DNA from: Ectobius pallidus
Lineage: Eukaryota > Arthropoda > Insecta > Blattodea > Ectobiidae
Assembly: GCA_964059195.1 (NCBI GenBank)
Contig: CAXKWD010000004.1
Location: 121,802,043-121,866,042 of the forward strand
Length of the DNA stretch: 64,000 bases
Reading direction: 5' to 3'
A program made the translations under genes and the position numbers. Positions 11,027 to 23,525 of the stretch are shown one piece after another. The notes under the pieces are model-generated. The model did not search any database, had not been told where the DNA came from, and saw only the letters and a list, made by a program, of their open reading frames with translations. How positions within the stretch are numbered: position 1 is the stretch's first letter; each line of letters starts with the position of its first letter.

Positions 11027-12134
11027 CTGTAAGCAAATACAAAATACAGTTTAAAATAAAGTGATAAATCCCACATCTCTAATAAATTTAATCTATTATA
11101 TAAGATGACTATATACACTTTGTTGCTTCACTTATCATTATTTTAATATAACATGTTTCAAGGATTCTCGTCTCAATTTTCAAGTACATTGTTAACTGCC
11201 AAACAGTATATTCTTTTTAAAACGACCCTGTGCTTCAGTTTCGCTACAGCAAACTAGAGTGGAAAAAAGAATGGCCTTGACAGTCCATGAAGCAAAACCC
11301 ATAAAGTGAGATCTGAGATCGCTTCAACACCTCTTATTTTCATTCTCACTCTTCCATACAAATTATATTTTGTAAGGATTACAGTTTATTACCAGTATCA
11401 GATAGGTATGAAAATTCCTTTACAACTTTCTTTCCCAGCTCCTAGTTCGGAGAACCACTGAGCTAACCACTAATGGATCTTGTACACAACAAAGGAAGTG
11501 GCATGAAAAAAAATATTTCCATTAGCTTCTGTACAGTCAAATTTTTTTTTCTGGTCAAAATTACTTTCTGTTTCCACATTAGACAGGTTCAACTTAATAC
11601 AGGTAATTTTATGTGCATCTGTGCATAAAATTTATGGTTCTAAAGCATTATTCCCTTAACACCAAGTTTCCTCTAAGTACAGGTTCCATTACGAACAGAT
11701 TTTATTGTAATTACCAGAGCCAGGAAGTTTAGGCATTTATTTTGGTTAAAATAGGCAGGCAAAAAAGCACTTAAAATACTTAAAATAAGCAGTAATATAA
11801 TTGAAATAGGCATTTATTAAAAGTCAAAGCAGAGGGTAATCTCACTCTTTATTAATGAAAATAGCTGACAATAGGCATACCCTGCATTCCTTTCATAGCT
11901 ACTGCTATTTAAAGAGCTTAATTAAATCATTTGAGGAGGAAAGTTTTCCACTGCTTGAAAAAAAAAAAATGCATTTATAAGGAATAAGATCCTCAATAAA
12001 TATTTTTGTCAATGTGAATATGTCATTTTATTATTTGTGTAACATTTTTTGTTTTCATACGTTGAATTATATGTGGGAATCATAGTGAAGTGATCAAATA
12101 ATACAAAATAATAATAAAATAATGCAATAAAAAT
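11027..12134. other. Intron of the MTMR-like gene, no element recognised
   Basis: AT-rich intron. A segment with repeated AAAATAGGCA-type words near 11740-11815 may be decayed MITE sequence. No coding signal is visible. Confidence 0.55.
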
Positions 12135-12385
12135 AATACAAAAAACTAAACTGATGCACTGAACTTCACTATTGTAAGTGTACTTACACATAACACATTT
12201 TGCAAGCATCTAGCTTGCATCCTCAGATGAGGTCCACTGTCGGGTCCTTTGGTTGGTCCCTAGATGTCACAGTGACCTGGCAGTGGACCTCATCTGAGGA
12301 TGCAAGCTAGATGCTTGCGAAACGCGTTATGTGTAAGTACAATTAAAATAGTGAAGCTGAGTGCTTCAGTTTAGTTTTTGTATTC
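12135..12385. mobile_element. Palindromic (fold-back) MITE, ~115-bp arms
   Basis: Left and right halves are inverted copies with few mismatches. They meet near 12260 around a short centre; the right arm contains GCAAGCTAGATGCTTGC and the mirror is at about 12205. The arms extend outward to an ACTAAACTGA motif on both sides. Non-coding, intronic. Confidence 0.8.
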
Positions 12386-12705
12386 CTTGTATCCTGTTTT
12401 GCTTTCCCAAGAGAAAATGTACAAACTATCCATCTCTTTCCAGACCTCGCCCTAGGTTTCTTATATAATATTTTAGAAGATCAATAATATTATTTAATGA
12501 ATTTGATTAGTAGGCTAATTCTTTTGATTCCCCTGGCTGTCACCGATATTGAGTGGATACATGTAAGTAACAAAATTATTTACTATTATACAGGTTCTTC
12601 AACATATTTTTATGGAGCAATTAACATAACATCAATAAGATCATTCTTTAAGTTTTTACTGAAATGTTCAAGCATAAATCAACAATTGAAGTAAATAATT
12701 CTAAC

Positions 12706-12851
12706 CTGGTGCACAGAGTTCCCGAAGTTTGATGAAACTTATCTGCACGTCCTTAGGACTAGGAAGTTCTCTACTTAAATCTAATAGTAATGGCTGCTTT
12801 CTCTGAGGATGTGATTTTCTGACATTCTCCAGCATCACGTTTTCTTTCACC
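12706..12851 (-). CDS. MTMR10/12-like protein, exon 7 of those found
   Basis: Acceptor ACAG and donor GTTAGA. The exon enters in phase 2, completing an Arg codon with AG from exon 6, and leaves in phase 1. It encodes VKENVMLENVRKSHPQRKQP, then LLLDLSRELPSPKDVQ and SFIKLRELCAP. The KSHPQR motif and the spacing to K-L-x-x-L-C are features of MTMR10-type proteins. The frame is open throughout. Confidence 0.9.
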
Positions 12852-13228
12852 CTGTAACATTTTAAATAATATATAAATGACACATTATAACTAGTCCATG
12901 GAATGAAAATCAATGCACTAACACTGTACTTTAAGTTAAAATTTTCTTACCTTGGAGAAACACTGTCTAATTTAAAGTAACAAATTTTAACCCTTAAACC
13001 GAAATATCCGCAAGACACTAAATTTTTTAAAATGAGCTAGTGAAATCATATTTTCATTCTCTCATATGTACACACACAACAGAAGAACTAAAGTTATGCA
13101 AAGACTGAGTGAAATTTAAACCTTTGCGAGCAGCGAATTTTATGGCTATATGCAGCAGATTCTCCTCAGAATTAAAAAAATTTTGTAAATCATATAATAA
13201 TATAAGACAATATTAATATTAAGTATAT

Positions 13229-14771
13229 CAGGTTTGGAAAAAAACATGTTTTTTTAAAAAGAACAAAAAAAAAAAAAAGTTTTTTTTTTTGTTTAAAACA
13301 TGTTTTTTTGTTTAAAACGTTTTTTATGTGAACAACAATATTGGTTGTTTTAAACGTGTTTTTTTAAAACGTTTTTTATGTTTACAACAATGTTGTTTGT
13401 TTAAAAAAAGTTTAAATTCTGCTACTCTTAAAATAATTTACCATGGCGCCTTTGAACCACAAATCTTATATTGTGTGTCTATATATAGGGATGTTTTACA
13501 GAAACAATGGGTGCAGACGAAAATGAACCAGCTTCAAAGAGGACCTGTTCTAAAAATAGTTCAAGAATACCGAACCATTTCCACAGATGCGGTTCTGATG
13601 ATTGCAGGCATAACACCTCTTTTCTTGACTGCCAAAGCTAAGGCAAAAAAAACTGACATTAAGAAAGGACGAGAACCAATCGTACTACCACCAAATTCCA
13701 AAGTCGAGGAAATTGTCAAATACTTAGATTTTGGACACCCTGGTATCTTTCAGAATATTGTACAACTTGACTCATGCAACAATGATCGCCAGTATGATAT
13801 ATTCTCAGATGGATCACGCACAGAAGATCGGCAAATTCAGCATTCTTCAGTTGGTTGTGCTTTTGTTGTGTACCAAAGAAACAGTGAAGTTACTAATAAG
13901 GTATATAGACTAGCACCTATGTGTACAATCTTCCAGGCTGAGGTGTTCGCTCTGAAGGAGGCAGTTCAGTGGTGCATTGAGAATAGGTGTAGTGGACGAA
14001 TACACAGTGACTCTCTGGCATCATTGAATGCAATTCAAGACAAGTATAATGGAAATCCAATTGCCATAGAAATCAGGTGTATCATTTCTTCCAATAATTT
14101 TCACATATGTCTTACTTGGGTCAAAGGTCACTCTGGAGTGGAAGGAAATGAAAGAGTAGACGAACTCGCGAAGGCTGCAGCTACATCAGACTTGGACTAC
14201 AGTTACGCTGCCTGTCCTATATCTTTTTTCAAGAAAACTATAAACACAGAAATACTAAATGAGTGGAATTTGTTGTGGATCAACAGTAAGAAAGGAGTCA
14301 TCACAAGAAATATGTTCTTTCCAACTATAGAAGACAGGAAACAAGCAAAATTCTTTGAAATGAACTACGTTCTTACTCAGTTCGTGTCTGGACATGGGAA
14401 ATTCGGTAGTTACTTTTCTAGATTTCATATACCATCGCCTTCTGGATACTTGTGCTCCTGCAAAGAAGAACAGCAAACAATAGTTCATCTTCTGTTCGAT
14501 TGTCCTATTTATCTGCAGAAGCGAATCTACTTCACCTCTCATCTAGATTCGTGTGGACTTCAATACAACACACCACTAAATGGAATTTTTAGATGCAAAT
14601 GTTGTGCATCTTCCTTTCTCAGTTTCATCTTTCACATTTTTAAAACTCTTTGACTGTAATCGTAACATTATGTGTTCTTTTGATGATTATGTATCACAAA
14701 TCTAACAGGTTAATTATCCATGTATGTATTTAAGCATACCTATTGGTGAAATAGGACTCCTTTGTATTGGA

Positions 14772-14818
<47 letters not shown>

Positions 14819-14961
14819 TGTTCATTTTGTTTAAAACAACCATTTTAATGTATAGGGCCTATTATATACATCTATATATATATACATAAAACGTTTTAAA
14901 CAAACTTAAAAAAAACACAAGCACTTGTTTTAAACGTTTTGTTTTAAACATTCCAACCCTG
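13229..14961. mobile_element. hAT-type MITE split by a LINE
   Basis: The left end CAGGTTTGGAAAAAAACATG and the right end (inverted CAGGGTTGGAATGTTTAAAA) are hAT-like. They are flanked by AAGTATAT (13221-13228) and AAGTAAAT (14962-14969), an 8-bp duplication with one mismatch. The element is built of GTTTAAAACGTTTT-type words. About 1.4 kb of its length is the inserted LINE. Confidence 0.8.
13414..14816 (+). mobile_element. RNase H-bearing LINE (I-superfamily type), 5'-truncated
   Basis: A frame open from 13328 to 14653 encodes, from about residue 29, the end of a LINE ORF2. The RNase H domain spans residues ~158-290 with FSDGSR, AEVFALKEA, HSDSLASLNAI and WVKGHSGVEGNERVDELAK, covering all the catalytic acidic positions. 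A C-terminal cysteine/histidine motif follows (CSCKEEQQTIVHLLFDC). The 3' end is a (TAA)n tail at 14776-14816. The first ~28 residues are translated hAT sequence. The reverse transcriptase core is absent. The frame is intact within the copy, which suggests recent insertion. Confidence 0.88.
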
Positions 14962-15140
14962 AAGTAAATAGAACATATAAACAAAGCGATATTAAATTAC
15001 ATCAAACATTTACCTTGTACTGAAGATAATATTCACTGCTGGAGTAAATAGATGACAATAGAAAAATTTATGTGGGACTTAGTTACCAGAATAGTAGCAT
15101 AAGGGATATTTCACTACATTCCAAGGTCTAATCATCAAAG

Positions 15141-15982
15141 CAGCAGCGTGACCAGGAATTTTATTAAGGGGGGGATAAAACAATCTCGGACCTCAATTTC
15201 AAATGATTAGGCTAAACACATAAATATTCACTTAGTTAACCGGATCGTTATTTTGAACCCAAGCTGAATTCAACGAGGCTACAAAGTTTTTTAAGTTAAC
15301 AGAATACGCTCTTTTGAGCAATGGCCTTGATGAGATATTATTATAAATAGGGGGCGGATTTCTATGACCTAAAAAATAGGATATATGCATGCATTTATGA
15401 CCTAAAAACATTAAAATATGACCAATAAAATTTAAAATATGACTTTACCACTTACACATTATGTATATTTTTTTAAATTTCATTACAATTCATTTTATTA
15501 AAATATAATGTCAATTATTTAAAATATCTGTAAATTCTCAAAAAGTATTTTATAATGTAAAATTTACAAAATGTGATATGAAACTTCAAAATCTCTTTAA
15601 TATGTACACAAATATGCCAAAAATATGCATATTCCTACTAAATATGCTACAATAGTTGAAAACTTCCTAAATATGCAGTTATATGCACAATAAAAGTCGT
15701 TCCGTTTTCACCAGGATGCTTGGAATAGGGATTCAATTAGTCGGAAACCTGAAATAACGCAAAGGTGAAAAATATGACATGTCATAGAAATCTGCCCCTA
15801 ATTATAAATACATATTATAGTTATAATTAGTTAATACCGGTACTTGCTAAACTCATTATAAAGTAATTCTATTTTTTTTATTATCCATGCTACAACTGTA
15901 GTTTGACAAAGAGTACCACAAATAAATGAATCCATAAGGCAATCCAGAGGGGGGCAGTTGGCCCCCCTTGCCGACGCCCATG
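15141..15982. mobile_element. hAT-like element with CAGCAGCGTGACC end, 8-bp duplication
   Basis: Flanked by perfect CATCAAAG copies (15133-15140, 15983-15990). The ends (CAGCAGCGTGACCAGG and inverted CATGGGCGTCGGCAAGG) are related and precede G-rich stretches. The TAGGGGGCGG MITE is nested inside. Confidence 0.8.
15348..15800. mobile_element. TAGGGGGCGG MITE, copy 1
   Basis: A 453-bp element with terminal inverted repeats TAGGGGGCGGATTTCTATGA (one gap at the right) and perfect 8-bp duplication ATTATAAA (15340-15347, 15801-15808). The interior is rich in ATGACC and ATATGCATA words. A second copy is at 50809-51255. The 8-bp duplication supports hAT affinity. Confidence 0.9.
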
Positions 15983-16099
15983 CATCAAAGTATAAAAAGT
16001 AATCTCCTGGATCTGTGTTTCTATTGAACCGAGATGGTAATATGAGACCTAGGTTGGTATTGTAAATGGGTATGTGCCTGGATCTGAATCAGTCAAGTG

Positions 16100-16422
16100 C
16101 ATAGGCGTAACCAGGCCGACCATATGGGGGGGGGGGGTTAACATCCGCGGGGTCTGGGGGAGAGGGGGGTTCCGGGGGTCCTCCCCCGGAAAATTTTAAA
16201 AATTAAGATGCAAAATAACGAGTTTTAAGCTTCCGGGGCTCCTCCCCCGGAAAATTTTAAAAATTAAGACGCAAAATAACGAGTTTTAAGCTTCCCACAC
16301 TTTATACTTGTATTAAGTAATTTATGGGCAGACTTAAAAAATGATACAATTTTCCTTTTTTTAATCAATGGGGGGGGGGGGGGGGTTCAAACCCCCAAAA
16401 CCCCCCCCTCGGTACGCCTATG
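16100..16422. mobile_element. CATAGGCGTA-ended MITE with internal duplication
   Basis: The ends CATAGGCGTA (left) and TACGCCTATG (right) are inverted repeats. They are flanked by GTCAAGTG and GTCAGGTA (6 of 8 match). Inside are two direct copies of a ~60-bp segment containing TCCTCCCCCGGAAAATTTTA, plus G runs at 16128-16138 and 16370-16385. Confidence 0.7.
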
Positions 16423-16429
16423 GTCAGGT

Positions 16430-16725
16430 ACATCCCTGGCGGGACTTGGCCTACCACCCGACCGCTGCGTCATCTACCACAGGCAGATGGCAGGATTGGG
16501 AAGCATGTGGTCAGCATGCCGACACCCACGGCCGTTAATGGTGGTTTTCATGACTGGAGCCGCTACTTCTCTATCAAGTAGCTCCGCAATTTGAATCACG
16601 AGGCTGAGTGCACCCCTACCAGACCTCCCTACCTCAGAAAAATCCGAGGAGGTACCGGGGATCAAACCCGGCCGACGGATCTGTAGTCAGGGATGCTAAC
16701 CACAAGACCACGCCGGCGGTCTCTC
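16430..16725 (-). mobile_element. tRNA-derived SINE, minus strand
   Basis: On the minus strand it begins near 16722 with GTGGTCTTGTGGTTAGCATC (A-box) and GGGTTTGATCCCC (B-box), about 60 bases in total. A ~200-bp tRNA-unrelated body follows. The open frame at 16474-16665 is just a read-through of this SINE. Confidence 0.85.
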
Positions 16726-17302
16726 AGTAGCATCATCTGGTATAAATTCTTCCTCACCCTTACTAAAGTCCTAATATGTTTCGTTTAGCACAGACTCTAT
16801 CTATAAGCTGTTTGTCACTTAGCACCCTCTTGGATGCCATTTTACTACCAAAACAGTATATAAATACCATAGAAAGAGGCAAGGAAATTTACTGCTGACC
16901 TTCAAGATAATTTATATTTCCTACATTGATGCAATCCAAGAGGAAATTATGATGAAGGGGATGACTGCAGGAAGTGTGAAAGAGACTTTCCATGACGTCT
17001 AGTATCAATTTTGTGCACTCCATTGCCAGAAGGGCAGGCTGGAAATGTGAATTTAATATATTAAATTTGGACATTGGATTTAATATATTAAATTTTGTAT
17101 GAAAAGGGTTAATACTGAAATGATCATAAGTAAAAGAACTGTAAAAATGAAATATATTGCTATAATATTACTTGGGTCATGAGTGTTAAAAACATGTCCC
17201 TTACATCGCGATGAAACTATAATTGAATTTTTCTGTTAACAGCATTTCTTTCTAAAACATATTCATAAATGTCTCATTAAGAAGATAATTTTATATTAAT
17301 AC

Positions 17303-17464
17303 CTATCATTGATAGTTGGATGAAGATCTGCCATGCGCACAAGTGCTGCCCCATGTGGAGAACCCCAGCACCATATAGGAGGTCTAGAACCTCGAAAATG
17401 TCTTGCTGCATCTCCCAGCTGCCAATCCAATACAGCTTGTGGCACAACCAACCATTGAGGTAAG
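17303..17464 (-). CDS. MTMR10/12-like protein, exon 6 of those found
   Basis: Acceptor CAG and donor GTATTA. The exon completes a Ser codon from exon 5 and ends in phase 2. It encodes LPQWLVVPQAVLDWQLGDAA, then RHFRGSRPPIWCWGSPHGAA and LVRMADLHPTIND. The P-x-W-C-W-x(4)-G-x-A-L-V-R-M stretch corresponds to the myotubularin signature P-x-x-x-W-x-x...G-x-x-L-x-R in the MTMR10/12 form. This is the most diagnostic exon of the gene. Confidence 0.95.
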
Positions 17465-17721
17465 CTGAAAATGTCAAATCAAATAAATGTATAAGTCGAT
17501 TTGTTCACACAATAAGATGTTTTCAAGTTCAATTTTATTTAGGCTATGCTAAACAGAGCATAGATATTTTAGCAACCTAACTTAAATAAATGCAAGCAAA
17601 ATTATAAATAATCAAATAAAACAAAAATTTGAATGGAAACACATCTCTTTGGGTACTTCTTTAATAAAATGCTTTTAAAATGAAGAGTACATCAGCAAAT
17701 AATACTTTATTGATACAATAG

Positions 17722-17790
17722 AACTCCCATTATCAGGACTAATTGAGGACTGGGCTGACCCACATATGCAGAACTCTAGATAATTGGATA
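17722..17790 (+). mobile_element. Possible pogo/Tigger-type terminal repeat, unpaired
   Basis: AGAACTCCCATTATCAGGAC followed by TCTAGATAATTGGA resembles pogo-type ends such as CAGTAGAACTCTG at 18336. No inverted partner was found nearby. Confidence 0.35.
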
Positions 17791-18054
17791 TAGCTCACGA
17801 ATATGTACACGTAGGGAAAAAAAAAGCGGACCGACTAAAATATCTAAGTTGCCGATATGAGCCACTGTGCATGCCTAGCAGCATTCACATGATAGCAGTG
17901 AATGCATTGAAATTTGTTCTAGTGTCAACTGTTGACTTAGCCCATTTCAAAACCCATAAGAAAATAAGCTAGTAAAATTCATTTTCTGGGAATAATCCGT
18001 TAATTAAGTAGTTAAATATTGCGGCAATTGAAAAGTAGTGGGAAAACAATGTGC

Positions 18055-18120
18055 ATTAAGGAAACACGGGAATCGAACCTGTGACCTTTTGCATGAAGGT
18101 CATGTGCCCCAAGCTCATGA
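18055..18120 (-). repeat. tRNA-like fragment
   Basis: The minus strand carries a B-box-like GGTTCGATTCCCGTG and a helix-like stretch, resembling the 3' half of a tRNA or a SINE head. It is too degenerate to be a tRNA gene. Confidence 0.4.
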
Positions 18121-19599
18121 CAGAATACAAAGTGTACTTTAATTTAATTTACATGTCTTTGGTTACTGATTCTTCCCACAAGGCACAACAGCAATGTAGT
18201 TCAAAAGTGCTAATAGTGGTGACAATACTGCATACACAGTAAAACCCCTTTTTAATAATTCTTGAGAGGACAGAATTTTTTCCCTTAAAAGAACAAAAAA
18301 TGCCCTGAATCAAAGAAATATAACTTATTACAGTACAGTAGAACTCTGTCAGTCTGACCTCTGATGGTCTTACTCCCTGCTTAGTTCGACCATGCCGCCA
18401 TATTTCACTGTTTACATTTTACCCCAATCATGTCTGTATTTAGTACATCTGGGTGACCAGTGACGGCCTGTACCAAAAATGTTCTGTGTGCTACAGTATG
18501 AACAGCAAAAAATAAAACGTAACATGCCATTTGCCTATGTCAAAAAATGAAGTCCATGCAATTCCATGTGTTCCGCACAGTAGTATCCAAATTAGAAACA
18601 AAATCTATCAGTCCTAAGACGATACCAGCATTTCAGGAATGTTCGGTTTTGATGTGATCTCTCAAAGCAAGTTCAAACGCCCCACAGAACTTAATAGCCT
18701 ATCAATAATTTTTGAAAGTACAAAGGCCTACCTGTTTTTCCCACTTGTTGGTTGTGTTCAAATGCCTGGCTTACCTATGGTCCAAATTTCTCATAACCGA
18801 GAGATTTAATATGTATGAATGTATTTAATGTTATCTATATGCTGTTTACTTGCTAAGGTGTCCTAAGTCCGTTACTCCCGTTCTACTACACGAATTTGAA
18901 ACACCAAACAAAAAAAAAAAAAAAAAAAAAGAGCTTTCCTAATTTCACAACCACATATCCAACTGTTTTCATACACTGTCCTGTGAAATTTTCTGTTGTA
19001 AACACAGTTTTTCCTGCCTTTCGTGTTTTGGTTCTTAATCAAATCAGGTGTGGGCTTTCCCAACTGTTTTATCTCGATTTTTTCTTCCATACTCCTTCTA
19101 GAGAATGGATAAGTTATTAAACTATCTACTGAATTTATTCTGCACAGTCACAGCAATAACACTGAACATGTACACACAAGCAGCATGAAATATACTTAAC
19201 ACTTGTTCCACTGTTCGGTTCTGTCCTGTTTACAGTTCACACTTCGTACAGAAATTAGAATGCAGTTTGAGAACTGACAAGGTATCTGGTCAGTATGTCC
19301 CTTCCCCCAGATGTAAGATTGTACTAACTTACTCTCCGTCTTAAGCTGAGCTGGCGTGCGTGTTAAATTCACTTCCCTCGTAGCTAAAAATTAATCCATT
19401 ACAATATTTATAAATGGTTTTTCAGTATTCAGTTTCTTCTTTCCTTAGGTAATTATTAAAGTTCTTCCAATTCAACTCCACTGTGTAATCTATAGAAGAA
19501 AATTTATCCTTTGTGGGAATGGAACCCGGGTTTTAGCTTTGTACGTATTTATGTATTTGCTTTATTGTTATTGTTATTATTATTATTATGTATTTATAT

Positions 19600-21122
19600 G
19601 TACACATTGAATTAAGCAAACAAATCTATGAGTCAGCAATTAATGCATTTTTAAATAACATATATAATTCATTGGATAAAAGAGAACATAATATAGGCCT
19701 ATTTATGGATCTGTCAAAGGCCTTTGATTTAGTTGATCATAAAATATTAATACAAAAACTGGAGTGCTATGGTGTAAGGGGACTAGCTAATGATTGGTTT
19801 CAATCATATCTCAGTAAGAGAAAACAATATGTTGAAATAGTTAGTAAAAACGAAGTAACAAATACATATGAAAAACACAGTTCCACAATGCAAGGTATCA
19901 AAATAGGTGTTCCTCAAGGCTCAGTCCTCGGTCCAATACTTTTTTTAATTTACATAAATGACTTACCAAATCATGTAAAACAGAGCCAAATAACATTATT
20001 TGCAGATGATACAAGCTTAACCATTTAGGGGGATAAAAATCAAGTATCTACTACAATTAGGGAGACTGAGAGTCAATTACAAAATTGGTTCAATAAAAAT
20101 AAGTTAATAATAAACAAGGATAAAACACAAGCAATAACTTTTAGACATCAAAGGAATAGTCATCCATTTCTACCCCCTATAGAACTTGAAAACAAATCCA
20201 TTAACTATGCTAACAATGTAAAATTCCTAGGGATATGGATAAATGAAAATCTACAATGGACCACCCACATTGAGAAACTGGCCTCAAAGCTGAGTCAATT
20301 GTGTTTTGTCCTCAAAACAATAAGGGAAAGAGTGAATCAAAAGACGCTGAGAAGCCTGTACTTCGCATACTTTCACAGTCAACTTAGTTATGGAATAATA
20401 TTCTGGGGGAAAAAGGCAGATCTTATTTTTAAAATGCAGAAAAGGGTTATAAGAATAATTGCAAGTGCAAATAGAAAAGAATCATGTAGAATACTATTTA
20501 AATCAATGAAGATACTTCCGTTACCTTCCATTTATATATTACAAATATTAATTTACACAAAACAAAATTATACAACATTTCAGCTTAATAAAGAACTTAA
20601 CACAAGAGCTAATCAACAGTTAAGCAGTATAAGTCACAATACCTCATTGTATGAAAATAGCACAATGTACAATTGTACCAAACTATATAACAAGCTTCCA
20701 GAAGCATTGAAAGAAATTGGCAACCCAAAAAAATTTAAGAAAGCTGTAGAAAACTTTCTACAAGAAAAATGTTTTTATGGTGTAAATGAATTTTTAGAAG
20801 ATTAAGAAATATAGTAAATTTAGAACATTTAGTAAATTACCACTTTCCCAGACTATCATTCCATCTAAGCTTGGATACCTCAGAATAACCTGATAAATCT
20901 AGTAAATTTTGTAAATACTAATCATCTAGAAATAATATTATTGTACAGTTGGTATGTTAGTGAATTTTTATAGTATCTTATAATGTATTATTGTCTCTTA
21001 TAATCTATCTAATTTGTTATAAATGTATTAATGTATGTTATGCTTTAATGTATGTTAATGCTTAATGTCCCATAGCATGTATTTGCTCAGAGGACTAAAC
21101 AATTAAACAATTAAACAATTTA
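19600..21122 (+). mobile_element. Jockey/CR1-like LINE, 5'-truncated, one stop
   Basis: One reading frame from ~19600 to 20805 encodes reverse transcriptase and is interrupted only by TAG at 20026-20028. Motifs are FMDLSKAFDLVDHKIL, GVPQGSVLGPILFLIYINDL, FADDTSLT (immediately before the stop), FLGIWINENLQW and a C-terminal YNKLPEALKE. There is no RNase H. The 3' UTR ends in three AAACAATT units at ~21097-21122, as in CR1-type tails. The copy lies inside the pogo element and interrupts it. Confidence 0.9.
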
Positions 21123-21424
21123 GCTCTTAAAGCTAAGATATTTCATATTTTCATAAGATTTAATGTCAAGCCATGGTATTCTCAATTTATTACTAATTTC
21201 GTACTAAAATAATTAAATTATAGATAGAAACCAACCTGGCTTACATTGATTGGAACTCTATTAAAACTGAACGTCAAGAAAAGCAACCATCAATAAGATA
21301 TTACCAAGGACTGTTCCTTTAGACTTGTTAAACAACCTTCAAATATTCACCCCGACCATCACCAAACCAGAGGTTGTCAATCCTCCACCACCAACCAGTC
21401 AGTTTCTTGTATGGCATGCAGTCT

Positions 21425-21781
21425 ACCTATAGGGGCTGGGTTCTATTCGACTTATAGCTTCAACAAGTCGGTTTACTGCTAACAGCGGTGAGTATACACT
21501 CCGCCTCAGGGCACTGTGCAGGCCTCGGTCACCAAGAAAAGCAGCGCTATTGGGGAACTGAGCACACTGCAGTATAATGCTTAGCAACTTAAGCTGACTG
21601 CTCCATGCTGTGAGGGATACCGCATATTGTATAGCAGTTGGAAATCTAAGATAATTTTTTTTAAAGAGTATTTTTAACAGAATATTGGTAATTTTTGTAT
21701 AAGTAATCAACAATATTTTATTTAACAAAATTATCAGTGTGCTATAGCACTGTAGCACATTAACACCGGCCGCCCCTATGG
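21425..21781. mobile_element. Possible MITE with ATAGGGGC ends
   Basis: CTATAGGGGCTGG near 21427 and inverted CATAGGGGCGGCC near 21781 form a short inverted pair. The element would separate the LINE-disrupted half of the pogo element from its transposase tail. No target duplication is evident. Confidence 0.35.
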
Positions 21782-22176
21782 GTGACTCATTTCCTGGTTG
21801 GGAAGAAATGCCAGCACCTAAAAAATTTTGGCACAAACTGTGGCCGAAAATAAATGAAAAAAGTTAAAATCAAGATGAAACAGAACAAGAAAAAATACCA
21901 AAAAATGAACCAGCAATTTTAAACAATTTGCAGGCTTTGCATTCTGATATCCAGCCCAATGACGTTAGTGAGTGGATCAAGACAGCCAATGATGACTGCA
22001 TGGCAGAAGCAGACCACCAAATCATTGCTGACTTCACCCAAACTACAGTTCCCCACTATCTCATGCAGACACCAAACAAGCATTTGACACAGCTCTTTGG
22101 TATATTGAAGAAAACTCATTTTCCACCGCACCAATGGATATGTTATGGACACAAAAATGGAGGAACGTTGCAGTAA
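21775..22176 (+). pseudogene. Tigger/pogo transposase C-terminal relic
   Basis: The plus strand reads PAPKKFWHKLWPKINEK, a stop, then LQALHSDIQPNDVSEWI and EADHQIIADF. The KxFWHKLWP motif and the acidic V-xEW-x(n)-I-D tail are typical of the end of Tigger-type (DDE, CENP-B-like) transposases. It fits the pogo ends at 18336 and 22452. The stop at 21865-21867 and the missing core make it inactive. Confidence 0.7.
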
Positions 22177-23525
22177 AATCAAGGATGTCATCTGCTGAAC
22201 AAACGAACAACAGACGTTTTTTTGTTTTTTGTAAATCCCTAGTTTGAGTACAGGTAGAGTATTGAGTTTTTAAAGTTTGTTTACTTCATAATATGTAATA
22301 TTGCCAATATCATTTTCAATTATATTGTAAAACATTGACACCATTTCACGTTTTTACATAAATAAAAGTGCACCTCTAATAATAATCTGACCTTTTTTGT
22401 GTTCTGACAATGCTCCCTCTCTCGTTGGGGTCGAACTAGCACAGTTCTACTGTATCTTAACACATTTTGTTTCAATAGCACAAGTGCGCTTCAACACAGA
22501 GGACAATGAAACAATGGCAAAAGATTTTTTAAGAAATCAAAACCTGAATTTAAGTTGATCAAAAACAGTCATTATATTGCTACACAAAGAGTTTATGCCT
22601 ACTCTAGGTATCGATAATGAAGTTATTTGTAGTCTACAGATGCATTCAAAGAGTACCTCCTTATTTACAACATTTATAATTAGATTTCTTTTCACCAATT
22701 TGGAAATCCACTATTATGTTGTAAGTATTCGGAAATAAATCCTCAAAACAATTATTCCTTAAAAGTGGGATACCTTAAAAGCAGGAATTACATATATTTT
22801 CCTAGTAGCAGTAATGGAGGGAATTACAAGTTTATTCCTTAAAAGACAGAAATTCCTTAAAAGAGGGAGCATTAGAAAGGGGTTTACCGTATAACTCAAT
22901 AAATTTCAGAGCCGTATCTTTGATGCATTTCATTTTCTGATAACTCCAACTTAAAACATAATTTGCTTCAGCACCTGATCTTTGGTTGTACATAATAAAA
23001 TTCTTACACAATGACACTATATACAAACGTAAGAGGTATATTATCTTTCATACATTTAAGTCTTTTATAACTCCAACTTAAGACATAAATCTCATATCCA
23101 CTCCTGTTTATCTGGGTGCAACAGTCAGTATGGAACTGGCTTTCTGTGCTGAAGGTTGTGGGTTTGTTCCCAGCCCATTTATGTGTACACTGATGTGACA
23201 GGCCCATGTCTGTAAATTCACATGTAACTAAGAGCCTTTTCACACTTGGTTACTTGTGACTTGGTCACTTATGACGGTCACCGGCACAGAAGCATTGGTT
23301 TAAATGGGAGAGTTCACACTGGGTCACCGCGGTGACCCACCCAAACACAAGTGATGCTGCAGTGTTTACTACAAACACTTGTGACTGGTCACCGGCGAAG
23401 AAGCATTGGTTTAAATGGGCGTTTGCACACTGGGACACTTGTGACGGTCACCACATTTTACAATTACCAACATTGCAAATTATATTATACATAATTCAGT
23501 CATATAATCGAGCTCAGCGAAACTA

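Larger units (their letters stand above)
18336..22452 (+). mobile_element. pogo/Tigger-type transposon (inner), TA target
   Basis: CAGTAGAACTCTGTCAGTCT after TA at the left is matched by inverted CAGTAGAACTGTGCTAGTTC before TA at the right. The interior holds a plus-strand transposase tail (21775-22176) and a LINE insertion (19600-21122). Confidence 0.75.
18236..22892. mobile_element. pogo-like DNA element (outer)
   Basis: The left end CAGTAAAACCCCTTTTTAAT and the right end (inverted GGTAAACCCCTTTCTAATG) match, and TTAAAAG-type words sit inside both ends. The element is extended by the nested one at 18336-22452. Confidence 0.6.

Noticed and set aside
13328..14653. 441-residue frame as a host RNase H gene
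   Set aside because: The LINE C-terminal Cys/His motif, the (TAA)n tail and the insertion in a hAT element show it is a retrotransposon fragment.
21423..21836. 137-residue minus-strand frame
   Set aside because: Spans a probable MITE and the antisense of the pogo transposase tail; no domain.
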